In this document: one piece after another, positions 59,014-64,000 of the stretch | Layout of the letters: the number at the start of each line of letters is the position of its first letter | Position numbering within the stretch: the first letter of the stretch is position 1 | Origin: Paractinoplanes aksuensis | Lineage (GTDB): Bacteria > Actinomycetota > Actinomycetes > Mycobacteriales > Micromonosporaceae | Direction: 5' to 3' | NCBI RefSeq assembly: GCF_024137025.1 | Contig: NZ_JAMYJR010000033.1 | Location: 1-64,000, forward strand | DNA length: 64,000 bases | Made by a program: the position numbers and the translations under genes | The notes under the pieces: generated by a model | Databases searched by the model: none | What the model saw: only the letters and a program-made list of their open reading frames with translations | What the model was told of the DNA's origin: nothing

Positions 59014-60015
59014 CTACGACCGGCCGAACAACGAGCCCAGTGCCCTGTCCGAGGCTGCCAGCGCGTCCCGGTCGAAGGTGCTGCCCGCGGCGACCAGCTC
59101 GGCCGCTCCCGTACGGTCGAACAACTCGGCCAGCCGGCGCTCGACCTGGGCCGGCGTCCCGGCCACGGCCGCCGCGACGGTCTGCTCGAGATACTGCTGC
59201 TGGCGCGGCGTCCGAGTGGCGGCGCGCACCTCGGCCACCGGCACCAAGGGCGGGAACACGCCGGTGGTGCGGCTCAGCGCCATCGCCCACGCCTCGGGCA
59301 GCATCAGGTCGGCCGCCTCGGCCTCGGTGTCGGCGATCAGCACGTCGGTGCTGACGGCCACCCACGGCTCAGACTGCTGCGGCGACGGCCGGAAGGTGCG
59401 CCGGTATTCCGCCAGCCGCTCCAGCCCGGGCGCCGGATCACCGCCGAGGCCCAGGAGCGGCCCGCCCACGATCACCGGCAGCCCGAGTTCGGCCGCGACC
59501 CGCAATCCACTGCCGGTAGCCAGCACGTACATCGGCACCGGGCTCGCCGGCTGCGGGTGCATGCTGATCTCGGCCGTACCGTCGAGGAACCGACGCAGCT
59601 CGCCGAGGTCGGTCGCGAAGTGGTCGTCGGCAGTGTTCTGCCGCAGCGCTCGGCGGACCGGCGCGGTGAATCCGGGCGAGCGCCCCAGCCCCAGGTCGAC
59701 CCGCCCCGGCGCGAAGGCTGACAGCGTGGCGAACTGCTCAGCTACCACCAGCGGCTGATGGTGCGGCAACATCACTCCGGCCGACCCGATCCGGATCGTC
59801 GTGGTCGCCCCGGCGACCGCCGCCAGCAACACCGCCGGCGCCGACCCGGCAATCCCGGGAACACCGTGATGCTCAGCCACCCAGAACCGGTCGTACCCCA
59901 GCTGTTCCACCCGGGCGGCTCGCGCCACCGTGCGGCCGAGCGCCATCGACTCAGCCTCCCCGGCCCGAGTGCGCGACCGATCCAGCAGCGAGAGACGAAC
60001 CCCGGCGTTGATCAC
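59014..60015 (-). CDS. LLM class flavin-dependent oxidoreductase
   Basis: 333 residues from GTG 60015 (VINAGVRLSLLDRSRTRAGE); a longer reading to 60150 adds unlikely N-terminal sequence. Luciferase-like core: ARAARVEQLGYDRFWVAEHHGVPGIAGSAPAVLLAAVAG, IRIGSAGVMLPHHQPLVVAEQFATL, DLGLGRSPG. This is the FMN-dependent alkanal-monooxygenase-like MsnO8/LuxAB branch. Small-molecule oxidation; the substrate is unknown. Confidence 0.85.
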   Translation of the reverse strand: MINAGVRLSLLDRSRTRAGEAESMALGRTVARAARVEQLGYDRFWVAEHHGVPGIAGSAPAVLLAAVAGATTTIRIGSAGVMLPHHQPLVVAEQFATLSAFAPGRVDLGLGRSPGFTAPVRRALRQNTADDHFATDLGELRRFLDGTAEISMHPQPASPVPMYVLATGSGLRVAAELGLPVIVGGPLLGLGGDPAPGLERLAEYRRTFRPSPQQSEPWVAVSTDVLIADTEAEAADLMLPEAWAMALSRTTGVFPPLVPVAEVRAATRTPRQQQYLEQTVAAAVAGTPAQVERRLAELFDRTGAAELVAAGSTFDRDALAASDRALGSLFGRS

Positions 60016-60148
60016 CCCAGGTGCAGCAGCCCCCGGCCGGAGCTTGTTCCCGGCGCCTCGGCGAGTCACATGCACGGTGCGCGTCGGTGTTACGGGGCCA
60101 CCCGGGCTGTGTCTTGTCCGGCCAAAGGAGCGCTTATAGGCTCCCAGC

Positions 60149-60691
60149 ATGGTTGAACGTGTTCAAGTAGCGATGGACGTAGCCCGCATTCGACGCAGCC
60201 TCCGCGGGTGGACCGGCGCACTGGTAGGGCTCGTAGCGCTCGCGCGCTGCGGAGCGGGCGTCCTGTCGTTCTTCGCGCTGGGCCCGCTCACCGGCTTGGC
60301 GCTCTACCCCTTGTGGGAGATCTGGGGAACCGGCCCGATCGTGACCGACTGGCTGTTGGCCGCCCTGTTCACGGCGGCCGGAGTCACCGCCGCGACCCGG
60401 ATGAACTCCGTCTGGGGCTACCGCCGAGCCCGGATCGTCGGCTGGTTCGTCGTGGTCGACACCGTTGTTTATGTCGCTTCCACCGGCGGCGTGCTGATAG
60501 CAGAGGCCGGGAGCCACAACGACCCCTGGTGGAAAATCCTCGCCGCGATCCTGGTCGCGAACCTCGCTCTGGCCGGCCTGGGTCTGAAGGTCATCCACCA
60601 GGCGACCTCGGCCTACCGGATCCAGCGACAGCTCCTACGCGGCAACTACATCCGCAAACGCCGCCTGACCGACGCTCACGTCGCCTGGTGA
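60149..60691 (+). CDS. Membrane protein of unknown function, about four helices
   Basis: 180 residues from ATG 60149. Hydrophobic segments: ALVGLVALARCGAGVLSFFAL, WLLAALFTAAGVTAA, VGWFVVVDTVVYVASTGGVLI and AAILVANLALAGLGLKVI; basic C-terminal tail RNYIRKRRL-like. No family recognised. The 3' end overlaps the convergent Clp-N gene by 57 bp, so one C-terminus may be shorter than read. Confidence 0.65.
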   Translation: MVERVQVAMDVARIRRSLRGWTGALVGLVALARCGAGVLSFFALGPLTGLALYPLWEIWGTGPIVTDWLLAALFTAAGVTAATRMNSVWGYRRARIVGWFVVVDTVVYVASTGGVLIAEAGSHNDPWWKILAAILVANLALAGLGLKVIHQATSAYRIQRQLLRGNYIRKRRLTDAHVAW

Positions 60692-61456
60692 CAGCCCCAC
60701 CCACAACACGAGAGCGCGTCGGAGCGCCGGCGCGGTTCCCGCAGATGCCGATACGCGAAACAGGCTCAACACGACCTCGCACGAGGGGTTGTAGGCCTCC
60801 ACTGGACGCAAGCCACTGCCTGCCAGCTCTTCCTCGAAGAGGAGGACAGCAAGGATCAAATGCGTGGCCGTCGTCCTGTCATGCCCCATACGGACGGTTT
60901 CGGCGACGGCTTCATCTTCCAGGAGCGCCAGGACGGGACTCGCTTGAGCGAACACGCGGAAGAAACCAGCGGCCAATCGTTGCGTCAGCGCTCCAGAACG
61001 GGGCCCGCGGTCGCGCCCAGGTTCGGTCAGTACGCCCGCTCGACTCAGCATGTCCACCAGCCCTCGACGTGGCGGTTCACCACCAGGGTCGGGCCAGGTC
61101 CGGCGGGCCACCACCGTCAGCAGCTCAAGATCTAAACCTTGTCGCTGGACAAGGCGGCTCGCCGCGTTGCCGGAGTCCCCGAGCAGAGACTCCAGCACAT
61201 GGTCGGGACCAGCCCACGGGCCGCCTCGCGCGACGGCAATGGCCATCGCGCGACAGACAGCCTCACGAGCCTCCTCTGCCCACTGCGGCGCATGCTGAGA
61301 GCTCTCGGCCGGCGTCCAGCCGAAGACTTGCCAATGCACCTCCCGCATGACTCTGAGCAACGGCAATTCGTCGTCGGCCGAAAGCGCGATGGGGCCGCCG
61401 TTCTGGGTCACGCGGGACCTGCCGCCCACCCCCGCGTGCGGAGAGGCGTTCCCCAA
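60635..61456 (-). CDS. Stand-alone Clp N-terminal-domain protein
   Basis: 273 residues. Two Clp-repeat-like pieces: AVCRAMAIAVARGGPWAGPDHVLESLLGDSGNAASRLVQRQG and AVAETVRMGHDRTTATHLILAVLLFEEELAGSGLRPVEAY, as in the Clp_N domains of ClpA/ClpC, but without the AAA ATPase parts. Such proteins may act as adaptors or bind ClpC substrates; here that is inference. Start ATG 61456 has no strong ribosome site. Overlaps the opposite gene at 60149. Confidence 0.72.
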   Translation of the reverse strand: MGNASPHAGVGGRSRVTQNGGPIALSADDELPLLRVMREVHWQVFGWTPAESSQHAPQWAEEAREAVCRAMAIAVARGGPWAGPDHVLESLLGDSGNAASRLVQRQGLDLELLTVVARRTWPDPGGEPPRRGLVDMLSRAGVLTEPGRDRGPRSGALTQRLAAGFFRVFAQASPVLALLEDEAVAETVRMGHDRTTATHLILAVLLFEEELAGSGLRPVEAYNPSCEVVLSLFRVSASAGTAPALRRALVLWVGLSPGDVSVGQAAFADVVAA

Positions 61457-61533
61457 GACCTTGCGAAACGCAGCATCGCGGGCGGGCTGTCACTCAGCAC
61501 GATGCTTGCTCACATCGCGCGATCCAGGGCCGG

Positions 61534-62130
61534 TCAGCGCGTCGCTGAAGCATCGCTCGGCCGGCTGGAGGCGTTGTACGCGTTCTTGGCGGCGACCACG
61601 GCCGCCTGGACGTATTCGGGCGCGACGCCGTGGACGTTCAGCGGCGGATGCAGGCGCGAGACAAGTTCGGTCTCGACGGAAGAAGGCTCCTCTTCCTCAG
61701 CCCAGGTCAGACGAAGGTGCGCGTACATCCACGCGGTCAGTCGTGCCTCGTCCTCGGGAATCAGGACCACACGATCGGTCCAGGTTGTCCGGTAGGCCTC
61801 AGAGACGAGGAGCCCCGCCAACGTACGGCGCAGGGTGGAGCTGCCAGACCGCCTCAGATGGTTGCGCAGAATCCGCCCGCGCAGGCTGGTCGCTCGGCCG
61901 ATGTACAGCAGCCGGAATGACGGGTCAGCCGCGTTCGGAGATCCAGGCAGCTCCGGAAAGACGGCGAGCGTCGCCCACCACGCATAAACACCGCTGCCGC
62001 GGCCGAGTCTCTTGGCGGCGGCGCCGAGGTCGACCGGCCCGCCGGACAGCAGGTGCAGGGCCTTGTCCGCCCGCGTCCAGGGGTTTGAGGCGTAGTCGGG
62101 TCGTTCTCCGGGAGTCGTCATCGAGGCCAT
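61534..62130 (-). CDS. GIY-YIG nuclease-domain protein
   Basis: 198 residues; ATG 62130 or 62121. GIY-YIG motif variant GVYAWW...LLYIGRATSLRGRILRNHLR with the active-site Arg, and a later VETELVSRLHPPLN with the metal-ligand Glu. The family includes DNA-cleaving homing-type enzymes and repair nucleases; this short form is single-domain. It follows the Clp-N gene by 77 bp upstream on the same strand. The DNA target is unknown. Confidence 0.85.
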   Translation of the reverse strand: MASMTTPGERPDYASNPWTRADKALHLLSGGPVDLGAAAKRLGRGSGVYAWWATLAVFPELPGSPNAADPSFRLLYIGRATSLRGRILRNHLRRSGSSTLRRTLAGLLVSEAYRTTWTDRVVLIPEDEARLTAWMYAHLRLTWAEEEEPSSVETELVSRLHPPLNVHGVAPEYVQAAVVAAKNAYNASSRPSDASATR

Positions 62131-62197
62131 GGTAGGCGTTCGAGCTCAGCGTCCCCGGGTAGCAACCTGGGCGCCCGAGCGACAGTCGGTTGCTGCC

Positions 62198-63454
62198 CTA
62201 TAAGCGCAGGTGGTAGAGGTTGCGGCGCGGAACACGGGCAGGGTCGACGTCCGGCGGCGGGATGAATTCGGGTTGGCCATCGGCGCCGAGGCGGATCTGC
62301 CAGCCCGCCGTCGGGTGATGAATCAGCCGGTGGTGGCGGCGACAGAGCAACACCAGATTGCCGAGGCAGGTAGCGCCGCCCTCGGTCCAGGCGAGGACGT
62401 GGTGGGCGTCCGTCCAGCGGGGTGGGCGGTCGCAGTCGGGGAAGGCACAACCCCGGTCGCGCAGGTGCAATGCGCGCCGCACCGTGCCGGTGGGCAAACG
62501 TTGCGAGCGGCCGAGGTCGAGCACCTGGCCGGCACCGCCGAGGACCGCCGGCAGAATCTTGGCGTCGCAGGCCAGCCGGCGTAGCGATTCGGCCGACAGG
62601 CGTACGCCGTCGTCGGTGGTGGCCGTGCCCAGCGCCTGGGTGAGCGGGTCGAACGCGACGGTGACCGACAGCTGGGCCGGTTCGCCGCCGGTGGCCGGCA
62701 GCTCGCCCGTCCGCAATGCCAGGCGGCACACCTCGGCCAGGGCGTCGGCCCGCCGCTGGGCCGGGTTTCGCTCGTCGCCCACGATCGGGGCGCACAGCGG
62801 GTCGAGCGCCGCCCGCACCAGCGCAGCATCTTCCACGCCGAGGGAGCCGGACAACCGGACCACCCCGGCGACCGGGGCCGACAGCGTGAACCCGCGGGCG
62901 CGGTGGGCGCGCTCCTCCTGTTTGGTGAGCGCCAGCTCGTCGGTCCGCTCGGCCAGTTGCGGGGCGACGTGGGCGAGGATCCGCTCGCCGACCCGGCGCA
63001 ACTGCAAGGGCGGCAGCCGTTCGGCCAGCTCGATCATGGCGGTGGTGGCGTCGTGGGCCACGCGGCCGTCGGCGTCGGCGTCGCCGGCCTCGGCCAGTTC
63101 GGTGGCGACCGTGTCGATGGTCGCGGTGATGACGGTGGCCTGGCCGGTGTCGACCCGGCCGTCGAGCAACGCCTGTTCGACCTCGGGATGCCGGGCCAGG
63201 GCGGCGGCTCGCTCGCCGAGCTCACGCGCGGCGCGGCGGTCGATCAGCAGGTGCGACCGCAGCCAGCGCGGAGTGGTCTGGTGGCCGCGCACCTCGGCCT
63301 GCCGCACCAGCCGCGCCTGCAACGCCACGGCGATCTGTTCCAGCCGGTAGGCCGTCCGCAGGCCGTCGACAATGTCTTCGTCGGACAGCGACCACAGCGG
63401 GGCCGCGGCGAGCTTCGCCGCGTCCTCACTGATCTGCTGCACCTCGGCCAACAT
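62198..63454 (-). CDS. DUF222 plus HNH endonuclease (13E12-repeat type)
   Basis: 418 residues from ATG 63454; a GTG at 63472 lies in the LexA box and is less likely. DUF222 over about 300 residues, then the C-terminal HNH: DRGCAFPDCDRPPRWTDAHHVLAWTEGG, NLVLLCRRHHRLIHH, with Cys-His zinc pairs. The 13E12-type family is common in mycobacteria and relatives, where several members are LexA-regulated. The upstream SOS box fits DNA-damage induction. Confidence 0.93.
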   Translation of the reverse strand: MLAEVQQISEDAAKLAAAPLWSLSDEDIVDGLRTAYRLEQIAVALQARLVRQAEVRGHQTTPRWLRSHLLIDRRAARELGERAAALARHPEVEQALLDGRVDTGQATVITATIDTVATELAEAGDADADGRVAHDATTAMIELAERLPPLQLRRVGERILAHVAPQLAERTDELALTKQEERAHRARGFTLSAPVAGVVRLSGSLGVEDAALVRAALDPLCAPIVGDERNPAQRRADALAEVCRLALRTGELPATGGEPAQLSVTVAFDPLTQALGTATTDDGVRLSAESLRRLACDAKILPAVLGGAGQVLDLGRSQRLPTGTVRRALHLRDRGCAFPDCDRPPRWTDAHHVLAWTEGGATCLGNLVLLCRRHHRLIHHPTAGWQIRLGADGQPEFIPPPDVDPARVPRRNLYHLRL

Positions 63455-63464
63455 GCGACCATCT

Positions 63465-63480
63465 TCGAACACACGTACGA
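63465..63480. promoter_or_regulatory. LexA (SOS) box
   Basis: TCGAAC-ACAC-GTACGA differs from the actinobacterial SOS consensus TCGAAC-N4-GTTCGA by one base. It lies 11 bp upstream of the chosen ATG of the DUF222-HNH gene. Confidence 0.75.
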
Positions 63481-63741
63481 CAGTTCCCGAGCCCGCCGGA
63501 GGCCGTCTCAGATGAAGCAAATTGCGGAGTTTCCCCGAGCCCGCCCTCACCGTCGTGGATCCACACATGGTGGTGTGCTGTGCCCTGTGCGCTGTCACTT
63601 GTGCCGCGTGCTGGGCATGCGTTGTGCGTCAGGGAGTTGAACCCTCGCGCCTGCCCCCGGCGCGCCAGGGAGTGAGTCGGATTACCCGCCGGCTCTCGGG
63701 TTCGTGTGCGCCTCCACGTCGGCTACCTGCTCCGCACTTCG

Positions 63742-64000
63742 TCAGTCGAGCAGGTCGACCTCCCAGTTGGTGCGCTGGATCAGCGTGTCGACCTCGCGGA
63801 TCTGCCGGGCCAGGTCGTCGGCCTGGCGGCGGATGTCGGCCACCGGCAGGGCCGGGATCATCTTGAGTTCGGAGCGCAACTGCCGGTACCCGCGCTGGCC
63901 CTCACCGGCCGCGGCGTTGGCGGCCGCGGTGATGACGCCGTGCCGCAGGCGCAGGACGTCGCGGCGAGCGAGCGCGTCGGTCAGAGTGCCGCCCTCGACG
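63742..64000 (-). CDS. DIP1984 family protein (5' part beyond window)
   Basis: C-terminal 85 codons, open to the right edge: GGTLTDALARRDVLRLRHGV, RGYRQLRSELKMIPALPVAD, RRQADDLARQIREVDTLIQR and NWEVDLLD before the stop at 63742. These match the conserved C-terminus of the DIP1984 family, small helical cytosolic proteins of unknown function (about 160 residues). The predicted structure is a long coiled coil. The gap 63481-63741 between this and the SOS-box gene holds no recognised gene. Confidence 0.88.
   Translation of the reverse strand, partial: VEGGTLTDALARRDVLRLRHGVITAAANAAAGEGQRGYRQLRSELKMIPALPVADIRRQADDLARQIREVDTLIQRTNWEVDLLD

Noticed and set aside
63600..63720. A complete tRNA gene in the gap between the HNH and DIP1984 genes
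   Set aside because: Only a T-arm-like stretch is present. No 5' acceptor strand (TGTGCGT expected) or anticodon stem could be matched, so no tRNA feature is listed.

Overview
The window is high-GC actinobacterial DNA, most likely from a filamentous Micromonosporaceae such as Actinoplanes/Paractinoplanes (inference). Supporting signs are the very GC-rich third codon positions, frequent GTG starts, many 4-bp ATGA/GTGA overlaps, an IdeR/DmdR-type iron box, a perfect CebR-type operator, a mycobacterial-type LexA box before a DUF222-HNH gene, and many secreted proteins. It reads as an ordinary chromosomal arm with several decayed or rearranged spots rather than one mobile island. No rRNA, CRISPR array, intact insertion sequence or convincing tRNA was seen.

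0-4.8 kb: a partial sugar ABC binding lipoprotein under a LacI regulator, a PucR-like regulator, a methyltransferase, a secreted lamin-tail protein and a DUF3592 membrane protein. 4.8-8.8 kb: a four-gene ferric-siderophore uptake operon behind an iron box. 8.8-12.9 kb: a SUKH protein, an ArsR-like regulator divergent from an MFS exporter, and an acyltransferase. 12.8-17.2 kb (minus strand): two-component system, DNA glycosylase, FAD monooxygenase and a truncated DUF1772 gene, which abuts a LuxR/AAA regulator that lacks its Walker A segment; this looks like a deletion that fused two divergent genes. 19.7-24.9 kb: universal stress protein, TetR, two SDRs, a zinc alcohol dehydrogenase and remnants of a membrane protein and a molybdopterin oxidoreductase.

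24.9-27.8 kb holds a tightly coupled cassette (acyl-CoA-dehydrogenase-like, PIG-L deacetylase, NodS-like methyltransferase, GT2) that probably makes or modifies a glycan. 28.6-31.3 kb and 35.0-40.1 kb together encode trans-4-hydroxy-L-proline catabolism: epimerase, three-part D-hydroxyproline dehydrogenase (one subunit encoded 7 kb from the other two), deaminase, semialdehyde dehydrogenase, an ornithine-cyclodeaminase-like reductase and a GntR regulator. Similar ATGTCACA-centred operators stand at both loci. Between them lies a large secreted discoidin/beta-helix protein.

40.2-44.2 kb is the most interesting locus: a small EACC1-like protein translationally coupled to a 1187-residue caspase-superfamily-1-helicase-(putative nuclease) fusion, a likely self-activated conflict/immunity system. 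44.2-57.4 kb: two ECF sigma/membrane-protein pairs, a LysR/SDR pair, two secreted I36-type inhibitors, a secreted PLD-like protein, hydantoinase A/B genes and an M17 aminopeptidase. Two genes here carry in-frame 15-bp tandem repeats. 57.6-64 kb: an AA10 lytic polysaccharide monooxygenase behind a CebR box, small membrane or hypothetical proteins, a luciferase-like oxidoreductase, a Clp-N-domain protein, a GIY-YIG nuclease, a LexA-box-preceded DUF222-HNH protein and a partial DIP1984-family gene.
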